Positions 34,741 through 44,002 of a DNA stretch of 64,000 nt are shown piece after piece; the first letter of the stretch is position 1, and each line of letters begins with the position of its first letter. The stretch comes from Psychrobacillus faecigallinarum (GTDB lineage: Bacteria > Bacillota > Bacilli > Bacillales_A > Planococcaceae). The notes beneath the pieces are model-generated. The model did no database searches and was not told where the DNA came from. It was given only the letters and a program-made list of their open reading frames with translations. The stretch is from positions 109,319-173,318 of the forward strand of contig NZ_JACSQO010000003.1 in assembly GCF_014836595.1 (NCBI RefSeq), read 5' to 3'. Both the position numbers and the translations under genes were made by a program.

Positions 34741-34932
34741 TTTCTAAGGTGGATTTTGTCCGAGCCTCATTTTATTTTAATTCATCTTTGATTATATCAA
34801 TTAAATGTTAATTAATAGTATTTTAATGATACTCATTAATGCTTTTTCACTTTAAATCAGTAAAGTGTATTGACCCTATTCTGAATAGTTCTTATAATTA
34901 ACAACAATCTGTAAGGATGGGAGACAGCGATA

Positions 34933-35970
34933 ATGAAAGATTTTATAAGTAAATTACTTACTGGTATGAGTATTGGAATTGTGGTGGCCCTAATACCAAA
35001 TGCATTGCTTGGCGAAATGCTAAAATTGTTAATTCCACACTTTCCTATTTTACAGCCAATATTCGATATAACTGTTTATCTAATGAGCATGCTTTCTATT
35101 TTAATTGGGGTGATGGTTGGAATGACCTTTAAGCTGACTCCTATTCAAACAGCTAGCGTCGGCTTAGCTGCTATGGTTGGAAGCGGGGCCATTACAAAAA
35201 CAGCAGATGGTTTGTTTGCCTTAAGTGGTATAGGAGTGGTATTGAACACAGGTATAACAGCTGCATTAGCGGTATTATTTGTGAAATTTATCGGAGATAA
35301 GCTGAAAGCTTATGCGATTCTTTTAATCCCTACCTTAACTATTTTGTTTCCAGGTTTGATTGGTTACAATCTATTGCCGTTCATGAAAAAATCAACAGGC
35401 TTATTAGGTGATGGCATCGCTTATCTTACAACCTTACAACCAGTTGTTATGGGAGCAGTAATTGCAGTTGCATTTTGTCTTATCATTTTATCTCCTATAT
35501 CAACTGTTGGTGTTGCAACTGTCATTATGCTATCTGGAATTGGCTCTGGGGCAGCTAATTTAGGGATTGTAGCCACAGGTGTCGGCCTAGCAATTGCTAG
35601 CTACAAAGCAAATAACCTAGGTACTGCACTTGCACACGTGCTTGGTTCTCCTAAAATACAAATGCGCAACTTTTTTATGAAGCCTAAAATTGTTTTTCCA
35701 ATGATTATAACAGCTGCCATCCTTGGTGGATTAGCAGGGGCTTTAAATATACAAGGTACGCCGATGAGTGCCGGCTTTGGATTATCTGGTCTTATTGGTC
35801 CTTTAAATTACATAAATCTAGCTGAGGGTGGATGGAACCTAGAGAATACTGCAATTATGCTGAGTACTTTTCTGATTCTTCCTATTGCATTAAATATTGG
35901 GTTGATATATTTGTTTTCTCGTAAGCTGAAAATGATTAAAGCACAGGATTACAAGCTAGATTTTGAATAA
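34933..35970 (+). CDS. PTS EIIC-like membrane protein (PfoR family)
   Basis: 345 residues, about nine membrane segments, Gly/Ala-rich. The sequence pattern (LIGVMVGMTFKLTPIQTASV, GLAAMVGSGAI, GIGVVLNTGITAALAVLFVK, ISTVGVATVIMLSG) belongs to the PTS_EIIC_2 family that includes Clostridium PfoR. Such proteins lack the phosphocysteine domain, so no phosphotransfer is visible here. Substrate unknown. Monocistronic, with GGGAG ahead of the ATG. Confidence 0.8.
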   Translation: MKDFISKLLTGMSIGIVVALIPNALLGEMLKLLIPHFPILQPIFDITVYLMSMLSILIGVMVGMTFKLTPIQTASVGLAAMVGSGAITKTADGLFALSGIGVVLNTGITAALAVLFVKFIGDKLKAYAILLIPTLTILFPGLIGYNLLPFMKKSTGLLGDGIAYLTTLQPVVMGAVIAVAFCLIILSPISTVGVATVIMLSGIGSGAANLGIVATGVGLAIASYKANNLGTALAHVLGSPKIQMRNFFMKPKIVFPMIITAAILGGLAGALNIQGTPMSAGFGLSGLIGPLNYINLAEGGWNLENTAIMLSTFLILPIALNIGLIYLFSRKLKMIKAQDYKLDFE

Positions 35971-36102
35971 GTGTACATACGAGGATTTTTTGTGTGTCTT
36001 AGTTAAAATTAAACTCGTATCAGCATCATACTATTTTTCAATCATAAAGAGCTATTCCTATTTGAACCAGACATCTACAAACGTTTATGACTAAAAAAAT
36101 AA

Positions 36103-36136
36103 AAAGAGAGATAGCCATTATGCTATCTCCCTTTAT
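36103..36136. terminator. Bidirectional terminator
   Basis: GGGAGATAGC and GCTATCTCCC-type arms (GAGATAGC/GCTATCTC) between A- and T-rich runs separate the PfoR-like gene from the convergent glycosidase-like gene. Confidence 0.75.
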
Positions 36137-39100
36137 TTATTTATAACTATCAAACAAGTCTTGGACTATATAATAGGATTTTTTTAAACGTTCCTCGTAT
36201 TCAGGTAAATCCCAGTTATCCCATTTATAGCTTTTCAAATTCTGCAACTTGCCAGCTTCAATGGATGGCAACGTATCTTGAATACTGTCCTGCTTGTCCA
36301 TGAATAAGGCTCCTATATATATTTCATCCACAAACTTGCTTGCCTCTATTCCGTCCTTATATAAATCACCAGTAAACTCTTTTTGACTTGGATCCTTTGC
36401 ACGTATTAATAGCCAGGGGATTCTAAGCTCAATCTTACCGTCTGCTATATAATAGTCGGCCAAAGAATCATAATCGTCTGCTTCTGGGTCTCCATTACCT
36501 TTTTTCAGCTTACCAGCTTCATAGGCTTCAAAGGGAAGTGTAGTATTTTGTTGAGGCAAGTATAATTCCTTGTTCAAGGCATACTGCTCTACTACAAATT
36601 CACCGCTATCTAGTGAAGCGGTACTTGGCTTTGGCTTAAGTAAATTTAAAACATGACCATATTGATACGAGAAAAAATCATAATATTTATCGACCATCAG
36701 TCTAGATTCACTTTCCTTAAGATTTAGTATGAAATCTATACCGTTATTAAAAGAAAGATCGGCTATACCGTTAATCTTGGTGTTCCCTTGATCAGGAACG
36801 ATATCCAAAAGGAAGATAGGATATCCATCATTTTTAGTCTCATAGTCAAGCCTTAGATAAAGGTACCTTTCGTCATGGTCCACATATAAAGAGTTGATGC
36901 TTCCATCTTCTTTTTTATATAGAGGCTCTACTTCCCACTCTTCCGTTTCTCCATCCACTTTTACCTTATGTCGGTCAAAACTTAACAAACCAAATTGTTG
37001 CTCATTTGTTTGAGCATTAGACCAATAAGGGCGTCTATCTGGATTATCATAGTCAACTGTATTCCAAGTTCGCTTAAACCATTCATCCTGCCAGGTAAAA
37101 ACTAAACCACCTAGTAGATTCTCTGCCATGATATCTTCAAATAAGCGGCTAATTATTTTTCCCTGCTCGTCTTCAGAAAGGAATCCTTGATTCCACCCAA
37201 AGGGGTTTTTATGTGTTAGCCCCCTCGAACCGGGCACCCCAAATTCAGCGATTAAAACGGGGAGACGATGTGCCTCGTGCAATTCTTTTAAATATGCAGC
37301 ATAGCTATTAAATTCTCCACGATGGTCAACAAAAGTTTGATAAGATTCTTCATAATTAAAGAAGTCCGGATAATAAGGATATACGTGATATGAAGCAAAT
37401 TGGTTAGTTAGCTTCATTTCATTTTTAGTATAAATTACGTTTGGGTCCACCCCTACTAAGTCTTCCTGCTCAGCAGGTTCTGCAGGATGATCTAAAATAT
37501 CTGTTGTCACCCAATTGGTAAAGCTCATAGGTCTAACCCAGTTATATCGTTCCTTTTCGTACTTAACGATAGTATCCATTTGCTCCGCTAGCCAATATTC
37601 AAATGGCTTTGCTCCCTGTGTTTCAAAATATGTACCGTTATATTCTCCTAAGGAGCTATACTTCTCGTTCGTATTTAACACCATATAGGGATACCACTCA
37701 ATTCCAAGCACCCATCCGGCGATATACTCAGAAACGTCTGCATTATATACACCTGAAGCATGACCTGCCCTTTCCTTCACTGTTTTGTTTCCATGAATAA
37801 CATCCACAATCGTCTTCATCTCTGTTTGAAAATCTTTTAAATTTTCTTCATCGAAGGCATCTAATGATTCCTCGAGCTTTTCCTCATTAATCCAGACCCC
37901 ATGTAGCACATAGATTTTATTTTCATGTTCTTCATTATAGCTTTTTAGGGCATTGTAAAAGCCTGGTGGATGCAGTGTATAAACACGCACCATGTTTGCG
38001 TTCATTTCACCTATTTGTTCAAACCAGCGATAGTATTCTTCTTCAGTGATAGCAGCTTCACCTGGAAAGTAGCCTGGTTTTCCCATACCAATGTTTACTC
38101 CCTTGACTGTTAAAGGAGTCCACTTGTTATTCTCAAGCACTTCAAATGCCTCACCTTGAATTCTTGCGTTATAGCGTAAGTCAGTTTCCATTACGGTTTC
38201 CTCACTTGTATCGAAGTCTTCTAATATAACCTTCATCATAGGACAATATGTGGACCAATAAAAAGCATTTTCCGCAAATCTCTCTGCTAAGTTATAGATA
38301 TGAGAAAGACCCTTCAGCTGATAAAAAGACGGTACCTTTGCAACATCATTAAAATCTCCTGCAAAATAATAACTGGAAGAATTCGAATGTGTTTTCTCCA
38401 AAACTGCTGCAAACTCTGTAGGTATAGAGTACTCCTCTAGTAAACTCTTACCAGCCTCTGTTAGATCCCATTGATAGTTAGCTAAAACCTTTGCACCCTC
38501 TTTGGGAAGGACAATGTCAAACCAATATTGGTAATCTGTACTTTGCTCTAGGTCAAACTTTGATTCCCCAGTCTCCGTAAAGGCTACTTGAATTCCTTTC
38601 TCCCCAAAATGTTTATCACTTTCTAAAACTAAAACTTCATTTTTGTCATTTACTAAAACAAAACCTCCGCCTTTATAGTTCCAACTTTCTACGGCGTCAA
38701 TCATCCACTTAGGAATCTCTTCATTGCTTTTTGGGTCCAAATCTGCGAAGTATCGCCCTGTCCACCCAGTCCAATTGAGTCCTAGATAATTTTCTATACT
38801 CTCTCTAACTTTAGGCTCGGTAGGATATGCAAAAGTATTGAACTCGGCAATTAACAAGCTTTTTTCTTGATCATTTAGTCTTTCAAGAATATGATTCCAT
38901 TCCTCTTGCTCAAGTCCTCCATACACCTTATTGCTACCCTCATAGACACCGTAAGTATCTGCCAAATAAATCACGTCATAATTTGAGTAATCTTTGGGTA
39001 ATTGTCGTGTTTTCCCCTCTTTTTTGTTCGGTATATACCCATAGTAGTCTGATGTAGCATCATATTCATCGTTGCCATTTGAATATTTCAAATGATTCAA

Positions 39101-39259
39101 TAGCCAAGTAAGCCCTAAATGCTCTCGATAAGACTCATCTGGTACCGTTTTATCTATGATAGCTATACTCATCTTATTAGCTGGCTCTATAAACCAAAGA
39201 ATAATTGGTAGAAGTAAGATGAAGAGAATAATAACACAAACTAAATAAAATCGTTTCAT
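36137..39259 (-). CDS. Large membrane-anchored glycosidase-like protein
   Basis: About 1040 residues. The ATG at 39259 is spaced 9 bases from AAAGG; a GTG at 39265 overlaps the previous stop (TAGTG). A single N-terminal anchor (~5-27) places the rest outside the cell. Residues ~380-760 look like a clan-A TIM barrel: LTVKGVNIGMGKPGYFPGE, RWFEQIGEMNANMVRVYTLH, PVLIAEFGVPGSRG (Glu near 672, a candidate catalytic acid) and LVFTWQDEWFKRTWNT. The last ~270 residues are beta-rich. It is the terminal gene of an operon with a GT2 synthase, suggesting that it trims or releases the polymer. The exact glycoside hydrolase family is not recognised. Confidence 0.75.
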   Translation of the reverse strand: MKRFYLVCVIILFILLLPIILWFIEPANKMSIAIIDKTVPDESYREHLGLTWLLNHLKYSNGNDEYDATSDYYGYIPNKKEGKTRQLPKDYSNYDVIYLADTYGVYEGSNKVYGGLEQEEWNHILERLNDQEKSLLIAEFNTFAYPTEPKVRESIENYLGLNWTGWTGRYFADLDPKSNEEIPKWMIDAVESWNYKGGGFVLVNDKNEVLVLESDKHFGEKGIQVAFTETGESKFDLEQSTDYQYWFDIVLPKEGAKVLANYQWDLTEAGKSLLEEYSIPTEFAAVLEKTHSNSSSYYFAGDFNDVAKVPSFYQLKGLSHIYNLAERFAENAFYWSTYCPMMKVILEDFDTSEETVMETDLRYNARIQGEAFEVLENNKWTPLTVKGVNIGMGKPGYFPGEAAITEEEYYRWFEQIGEMNANMVRVYTLHPPGFYNALKSYNEEHENKIYVLHGVWINEEKLEESLDAFDEENLKDFQTEMKTIVDVIHGNKTVKERAGHASGVYNADVSEYIAGWVLGIEWYPYMVLNTNEKYSSLGEYNGTYFETQGAKPFEYWLAEQMDTIVKYEKERYNWVRPMSFTNWVTTDILDHPAEPAEQEDLVGVDPNVIYTKNEMKLTNQFASYHVYPYYPDFFNYEESYQTFVDHRGEFNSYAAYLKELHEAHRLPVLIAEFGVPGSRGLTHKNPFGWNQGFLSEDEQGKIISRLFEDIMAENLLGGLVFTWQDEWFKRTWNTVDYDNPDRRPYWSNAQTNEQQFGLLSFDRHKVKVDGETEEWEVEPLYKKEDGSINSLYVDHDERYLYLRLDYETKNDGYPIFLLDIVPDQGNTKINGIADLSFNNGIDFILNLKESESRLMVDKYYDFFSYQYGHVLNLLKPKPSTASLDSGEFVVEQYALNKELYLPQQNTTLPFEAYEAGKLKKGNGDPEADDYDSLADYYIADGKIELRIPWLLIRAKDPSQKEFTGDLYKDGIEASKFVDEIYIGALFMDKQDSIQDTLPSIEAGKLQNLKSYKWDNWDLPEYEERLKKSYYIVQDLFDSYK

Positions 39260-39264
39260 CTCCA

Positions 39265-40686
39265 CTATCCTTTCTGAGAAAGACCTTTACGCTGCATAGT
39301 TCCCCACACCTTTTTCCCTAGCATGAAATGGACAATTCCTTCACATCTCCAAAATAGAGTTAGTGGCTTGTACCAAAAAATTTCTGTGAGGGAGATAACA
39401 ATTAACCGAAAGACATCTCTCACTTTTGGGAATGTATTTGTGCTCCATGCCTCCAATAATATCGATAATGCTGAAAAAATTGCCCCATAAACCACAAATA
39501 ATAGGGAGAGTAAAATAGCAATTTCATAATAAATGTCTCCTAAAAAGAAGGCAAAGATAATATATACATATCCACCTAGCTCAATAATTGGCCCCAAGCA
39601 TTCAACAATCCAGAAATAAGGAAAAGAAATCATACCAATCCCACCGTACTTTGGATTGAAGGTCATCTTTCTATGCTTCCATAGGCTTGTGATTAAACCT
39701 TGATGCCATCTTCTTCTTTGCTTTCTTAAAGTAGCTAAATCTTGTGGAGCCTCTGTCCAACAAACCGGATCTGGAACAAATTCTATACGTTTCTTAGAAT
39801 TTCTTTCCTTTAATAGGCGATGTAGCTTAACAACCAATTCCATATCTTCTCCAATGTTATGCTTGGAATATCCTCCAGCCTCTATGACCCATTGCTTGGA
39901 GAAAACACTGAAGGCTCCGGATATAATTAGTACCAAATTAAATTTACTAAGAGCAATTCTTCCCATAAGAAAAGCTCTCAAATATTCAACTACTTGCATG
40001 ACAACCAAGAAATTATCGGATAGGCCGGTTTTAAAAATAGATCCTAGTTGAATATCTGACCCATTAGCTATACGGATATTCCCTCCAGTCGCTATTACTT
40101 CGCCGTTAGACAAAATAATTGGCTTCATCACCCTCAACAGAGAGGTTTCTTCTAGTATAGAATCACCATCTATGGAGCAAAAATAAGGATACCTCGCTAC
40201 ATTGATGCCAGCATTTAACGCATCTGCCTTTCCCCCATTCTTCTTGTTTACTAACAGTAAATTAGGGTGAATATCGGATTGGTAAATATCTAGTATAGGT
40301 TCCGTAGTAAGCTGATCTCTTATAATTTTTTTTATCTTTTTCATTTTAAATTGTTCGATTACTTTCTGTTGTGTAGTGTCTGTAGAGCCATCATTGACTA
40401 CTATTAGCTCTGTTTGTGGATAACGTAGGCTCAAGAGAGAATGTATACTATCAATTACACCCGCTTCTTCATTGTATGCGGGCACAATAATAGACACAGG
40501 CTTTGAATAGATGACATCAATATAATCATCGTCTAGTTCATCCTTGTCCAGCTTAGATTGCTTTCTTAGCTGGTGGAAGGCCATTAATAGCATAATACTG
40601 TAAGTTAAAATAACGATAAGCATATAAAATAATATTATTCCCGCAAAAAATAATAGAATATATTCAAGAATATTAGCTAAGCCCAT
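39265..40686 (-). CDS. Processive family-2 glycosyltransferase (polysaccharide synthase)
   Basis: 473 residues. One N-terminal helix (~8-38), a GT-A domain (SIIVPAYNEE, ELIVVNDGSTD, NKKNGGKADALN, SIDGDS near 168-172, GEDMEL near 278) and the QRRRW motif near 322, then three or four C-terminal helices. The D, DxD, ED, QxxRW set marks a processive synthase such as those for cellulose, hyaluronan or poly-GlcNAc. The ATG overlaps the HEAT gene stop (TAATG). No PilZ domain or BcsB-like partner is nearby. The product polymer is unknown. Confidence 0.9.
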   Translation of the reverse strand: MGLANILEYILLFFAGIILFYMLIVILTYSIMLLMAFHQLRKQSKLDKDELDDDYIDVIYSKPVSIIVPAYNEEAGVIDSIHSLLSLRYPQTELIVVNDGSTDTTQQKVIEQFKMKKIKKIIRDQLTTEPILDIYQSDIHPNLLLVNKKNGGKADALNAGINVARYPYFCSIDGDSILEETSLLRVMKPIILSNGEVIATGGNIRIANGSDIQLGSIFKTGLSDNFLVVMQVVEYLRAFLMGRIALSKFNLVLIISGAFSVFSKQWVIEAGGYSKHNIGEDMELVVKLHRLLKERNSKKRIEFVPDPVCWTEAPQDLATLRKQRRRWHQGLITSLWKHRKMTFNPKYGGIGMISFPYFWIVECLGPIIELGGYVYIIFAFFLGDIYYEIAILLSLLFVVYGAIFSALSILLEAWSTNTFPKVRDVFRLIVISLTEIFWYKPLTLFWRCEGIVHFMLGKKVWGTMQRKGLSQKG

Positions 40687-41735
40687 TATGGTTTTTGTCC
40701 TTTCCCTAGTGCCTCATAGGCCATATCAATTGCGTATCGATCACTAGAATTTTCTATATACTCCTCCAAACTCTCTCTCCCATTTTTATCATTCATCATA
40801 GTTCTGGCAGCCTGTGATCGAACCCACCAGGACTCGTCCTCTAACAATATTTGTAAATGGGGTAACGTGTAGGATAGTGGTAATAGCTGAAAAAGCTTAG
40901 CAATCATTAATCTCTCCTCCCAAATAGGAGATTTCACAAACGGCAAATAAGTTTCCGGATTTATAATAACTCCAATTTCATAAATTGCCCTTAGGGACCT
41001 TATACGAATTTCTACATCCTCTTGCTTCAATTGCACTTCTAAATGAGGTAAATACTCAATATCTCTTTTAAGTCCCATCGTTTCAATTAAGGAGTAGCGA
41101 CAAGTCTTAGGTAAATCACCTATTTTATCCGTTAAGTTGTCTATTAGCTCTGGTGTGAGATTTAAAAGAAGCTTTTTATACTCATATTCTGATAGAGGAA
41201 CAGTACTGACTAACATATGTTGTAAAAATAATTTCTTATTAAAAAGCGAATATATCTTTAAAAGCTGAAAGTATTCTTCTCTTGAAATTCTTTTTCTACC
41301 TAGCTTTTCACAATCCTTTTGAAGAGAACTAATCCTAAAATCCTCTATACGAAACATAGCGTTCATTCGCTTGCTCCAACTCTTACTATGCAAAAGAACG
41401 CTATAGTAATCCTTTAGGTATCTATTGGAAAATTCACTGATTTTATCTTGTATAGATTCGTTAGAGAGATTTTTTAAATATGTAGCAAAAATTTCTTCTA
41501 TGCCCATTATCTCTTCTCTACTGCGAGGAATGAGATACTTGTTAAAAGGTATCCCGTCTATTAAAAAGCGATGCCAATCCCCTTCATAGTCGTGAACATA
41601 AGACTCAATTTTCCCATTAACTTTTACTTCTCTTATTCTCTTAAAAATTAAATATAATCCAATTGATATTAATATCAGGGTTAATAGAAAGATAAGCAGA
41701 AGGACAAACTTAATCGATATCTGAATCATAGCCAT
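40686..41735 (-). CDS. Membrane-anchored HEAT-repeat protein
   Basis: 349 residues. A single N-terminal helix (~7-30) is followed by a helical cytoplasmic domain; residues ~215-345 show HEAT-like repeats (YLPHLEVQLKQEDVEIRIRS, YLPFVKSPIWEERLMIAKL, LPHLQILLEDESWWVRSQA). HEAT repeats usually mediate protein contacts, so it may dock the regulator to the synthase. It overlaps the regulator gene by 10 bases upstream and the GT2 gene by one base downstream. Confidence 0.8.
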   Translation of the reverse strand: MAMIQISIKFVLLLIFLLTLILISIGLYLIFKRIREVKVNGKIESYVHDYEGDWHRFLIDGIPFNKYLIPRSREEIMGIEEIFATYLKNLSNESIQDKISEFSNRYLKDYYSVLLHSKSWSKRMNAMFRIEDFRISSLQKDCEKLGRKRISREEYFQLLKIYSLFNKKLFLQHMLVSTVPLSEYEYKKLLLNLTPELIDNLTDKIGDLPKTCRYSLIETMGLKRDIEYLPHLEVQLKQEDVEIRIRSLRAIYEIGVIINPETYLPFVKSPIWEERLMIAKLFQLLPLSYTLPHLQILLEDESWWVRSQAARTMMNDKNGRESLEEYIENSSDRYAIDMAYEALGKGQKP

Positions 41736-42598
41736 AGCCTTTCAAAGGTTCTTTTAATTTGTGCTTCAAATAACCTAAGATTAAAAGGTTTTATTAAATA
41801 CTCATCTACCCCTATTTCATAGGCATAGAGCATGTCCTCCTCGGTTTTTTTCTTAGTCATCATGAAGGTTATAAAACGCTGACTATTAGGGAGCTGTTTA
41901 ACCGTATGTAAAACTTCCAAGCCATTTTTTCTCGGTAAAATATCATTCATAATAATAATGTGCGTATGACTAGTAAAATACCAATCAGATTTTAAAAACT
42001 CATAGCCATCGGAAAATGCTTTAATCTCTAATTCGAAATAGTCCACATTCATCTTTTCCAACGATGAGCTAAGTACTCTACGGAATATCTCATTTTCCTC
42101 TAATATACTTATCTTAATTTTTTCCATATCTTTTTCTTTAAAATCCTGTATGTAATTAACTTCAAAGGAGCCACCGCGATTAATTACTTCCTTTAGAGCC
42201 CCTACTCCAACCTCTAACAGTTTTTCAAAATCTGCACGATTGTTTCCTATCTCTACAACACTTGCATAGAGAGTTGAGGTTGACACTATTTTTGAATCTT
42301 TAAATAATCTGTTAAGAAATGCTTGCGCTTCTTCTTCACCACTTTGAGATAGTATAATACACCAGTTGTTTGGCTCTATTAACTCAAAAAGAAAATCCGT
42401 TTGTCTAATCTTGCTGCCTAAATATGAAGTTAAATCATCTTGCTGAAATATTTCTTCCTTAAAAGCAGCCGATAAAAAAACTGCAGTAATAGTTGTGCGA
42501 GAGCGGACGACATTAGCTTTTAATACATTAAAGAATTCTTTAATTTGAGTAAAATTTTGTTGAGACCCAGCTTCACTCCTATTTTTAGTTAAGCTCAT
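41726..42598 (-). CDS. GGDEF-like plus pseudo-receiver regulator
   Basis: 290 residues from ATG at 42598, with AGAGGTGA just upstream. Residues ~20-145 resemble a degenerate GGDEF fold (LGSKIRQTDFLFEL, NNWCIILSQSGEEEAQAFL, FEKLLEVGVGALKEVINRGG) without the GGDEF signature. Residues ~160-290 are a receiver domain: acidic pair Glu167-Glu168, Thr248 and Lys270 are in place, but aligning HIIIMNDILPRKNG with a normal receiver puts Asn218 where the phosphorylated Asp should be. It is thus probably not phosphorylated in the usual way. It leads the polysaccharide operon and may regulate synthase activity. Confidence 0.82.
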   Translation of the reverse strand: MSLTKNRSEAGSQQNFTQIKEFFNVLKANVVRSRTTITAVFLSAAFKEEIFQQDDLTSYLGSKIRQTDFLFELIEPNNWCIILSQSGEEEAQAFLNRLFKDSKIVSTSTLYASVVEIGNNRADFEKLLEVGVGALKEVINRGGSFEVNYIQDFKEKDMEKIKISILEENEIFRRVLSSSLEKMNVDYFELEIKAFSDGYEFLKSDWYFTSHTHIIIMNDILPRKNGLEVLHTVKQLPNSQRFITFMMTKKKTEEDMLYAYEIGVDEYLIKPFNLRLFEAQIKRTFERLWL

Positions 42599-42735
42599 TC
42601 CTTCACCTCTTTTAGAAATATTATCCATTAATTAATTTTTATTTACAAATAATATAATTTTACCATTTATATACCCATTTTATTGAAGAATAGACAATTT
42701 TAAATTTTCTTTTATATGTATCCCTTACATAGTTC

Positions 42736-42862
42736 CTACACGTAGTAAAAAATCGTCGATTTCCGTTTCAAGTACTACGTTTTCGCGAGCACCATGGCCT
42801 CAGCCTTCAATCCAATCGACTAATATTGAACAACCCTACGAGGAATTAAACTTGTTCATGCA
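42736..42862 (-). repeat. Second degenerate dispersed repeat copy
   Basis: Reading the minus strand gives blocks GGCTGAGGCCATGG, GCTCGCGAAAACGTAGTACTTGAAACGGAAATC-like (two stretches) and ATCGACGATTTTTTACTACG, which I associate with the same dispersed intergenic repeat family as 34579-34683 but a different part of it. The short CCCTACGAG / CTCGTAGGG inverted pair follows at 42835 and 42880. No gene is seen in 42599-42995. Confidence 0.5.
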
Positions 42863-42916
42863 AGCAATTCGAAACGTGCTCGTAGGGACGATTCATAAAA
42901 AAAATTTAAAAACAAA

Positions 42917-42952
42917 AAATACCCAGAGAGGCGAAACTCTCCGGGTATTTTA
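42917..42952 (-). terminator. Terminator of the flavin reductase gene
   Basis: AAATACCC..GAGAG pairs with CTCTC..GGGTATTT, with a T run on the minus strand. Confidence 0.8.
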
Positions 42953-42995
42953 CTTTTTGAAGAATAGTCTGCTGACTGCTTTATCTATTTATAAC

Positions 42996-43493
42996 TTATT
43001 GATAAAAATCTTTAGGTATTGCTCCTATTGTACGACGATGATAAAGTAATGGATTCTTTTCCTCATTTTTTATATCCACAACTTTACCTATTAATATAGT
43101 GTGATCTCCTGCATCCACCTGCTTAAATAAGGTACATTGTAAAACAGATTGACTATTTGTTAAAATGGGCAGATTTAACTCAGATTCACTCCAATCACAT
43201 CCTGAGAAACGGTCCTCTATTCGACTAGCGAATAAATTACATAATTCACTTTGATCATCAGCTAATATATTTACTGCAAATTTATCTACCTTTAAAAATT
43301 CTTCATATGAAAAAACTCTTTTATCAATGGACCATAATATAAGTAATGGATCCAGAGAAACAGATGCAAATGAGTTAACCGTCATCCCCATTGGCTTGCC
43401 TTGCTGATTTAAAGCAGTGACCACCGTGACTCCTGTTGGATAGTTCCCCATAGCTGCTTTGAAATTTTCTATTTGTTTAGATTCATTTTCCAT
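42996..43493 (-). CDS. Flavin reductase-domain protein
   Basis: 165 residues, single flavin-reductase-like FMN-binding split barrel: MGNYPTGVTVVTAL, MGMTVNSFASVSLDPLLI, FAVNILADDQ and DHTILIGKVVDI. Family members reduce FMN/FAD with NAD(P)H, often as the reductase partner of a two-component monooxygenase, but no oxygenase is adjacent. Monocistronic with its own terminator. Confidence 0.88.
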   Translation of the reverse strand: MENESKQIENFKAAMGNYPTGVTVVTALNQQGKPMGMTVNSFASVSLDPLLILWSIDKRVFSYEEFLKVDKFAVNILADDQSELCNLFASRIEDRFSGCDWSESELNLPILTNSQSVLQCTLFKQVDAGDHTILIGKVVDIKNEEKNPLLYHRRTIGAIPKDFYQ

Positions 43494-43568
43494 CTGGCAA
43501 CTTCCATTCTTTTTTCTTTCATCATATCAAATGACCTATATTCTTTCACATAATAAGTTTTATCTTTT

Positions 43569-43593
43569 GTTTAAATTTTGTTCTTACGGGTAA
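43569..43593 (+). promoter_or_regulatory. SigB-type promoter
   Basis: GTTTAA (43569-43574), a 13-base spacer, then GGGTAA (43588-43593) match the SigB consensus (GTTTAA-N12-14-GGGWAW). It lies 38 bases ahead of the YflT-like stress gene. Confidence 0.85.
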
Positions 43594-43630
43594 AGTATCT
43601 ATGTAGAACAAACAACTGGAGGGATTTTAT

Positions 43631-43957
43631 ATGACAGTCAAATTAACCGTAGAAAATGCCGTACAGGCTAAGCAAGAAATCGAGCGATTAGAAACTCAAG
43701 GATACCATAAAGACCATATCCACATTTTCGCTCATTCAAAAGAACGTGCAGATGATGTAAATGATGCATTAGATACATCTGATGTTGGTATGAAGGAAAT
43801 GGGATTCCTACAATCCATGAAAAATATGTTCACTTCACGTGGAGATGAATTAAGAGCAAAAATGAGCGGAGCAGGCTTAACTACTCAAGAGGCAGAGGCT
43901 GCTGAGAGAGAACTAGATGAAGGTAAGCTAGTTATTGTCGCTCACGACCCTAAATAA
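43631..43957 (+). CDS. General stress protein, YflT/GSP17M family
   Basis: 108 residues. The YflT domain reads TVENAVQAKQEIERLETQGY, HIHIFAHSKERADDV, then a central segment and DEGKLVIVAHDP at the end. Known relatives in B. subtilis are SigB-dependent general stress proteins of unknown biochemical function; a fitting SigB promoter is directly upstream. Ribosome site GGAGGG. It ends at a strong terminator shared with the convergent MFS gene. Confidence 0.88.
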   Translation: MTVKLTVENAVQAKQEIERLETQGYHKDHIHIFAHSKERADDVNDALDTSDVGMKEMGFLQSMKNMFTSRGDELRAKMSGAGLTTQEAEAAERELDEGKLVIVAHDPK

Positions 43958-43964
43958 GAATAAA

Positions 43965-44002
43965 CAAAAACAGCCCATTGTTAAACAATGGGCTGTTTTT
44001 TT
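43965..44002. terminator. Bidirectional terminator overlapping the MFS stop
   Basis: AACAGCCCATTGTT and AACAATGGGCTGTT pair with flanking A and T runs. The last codons of the MFS gene form part of the stem. Confidence 0.85.

Noticed and set aside
34517..34747. A 76-residue plus-strand frame
   Set aside because: It is created by the GC-rich dispersed repeat and the following hairpin.
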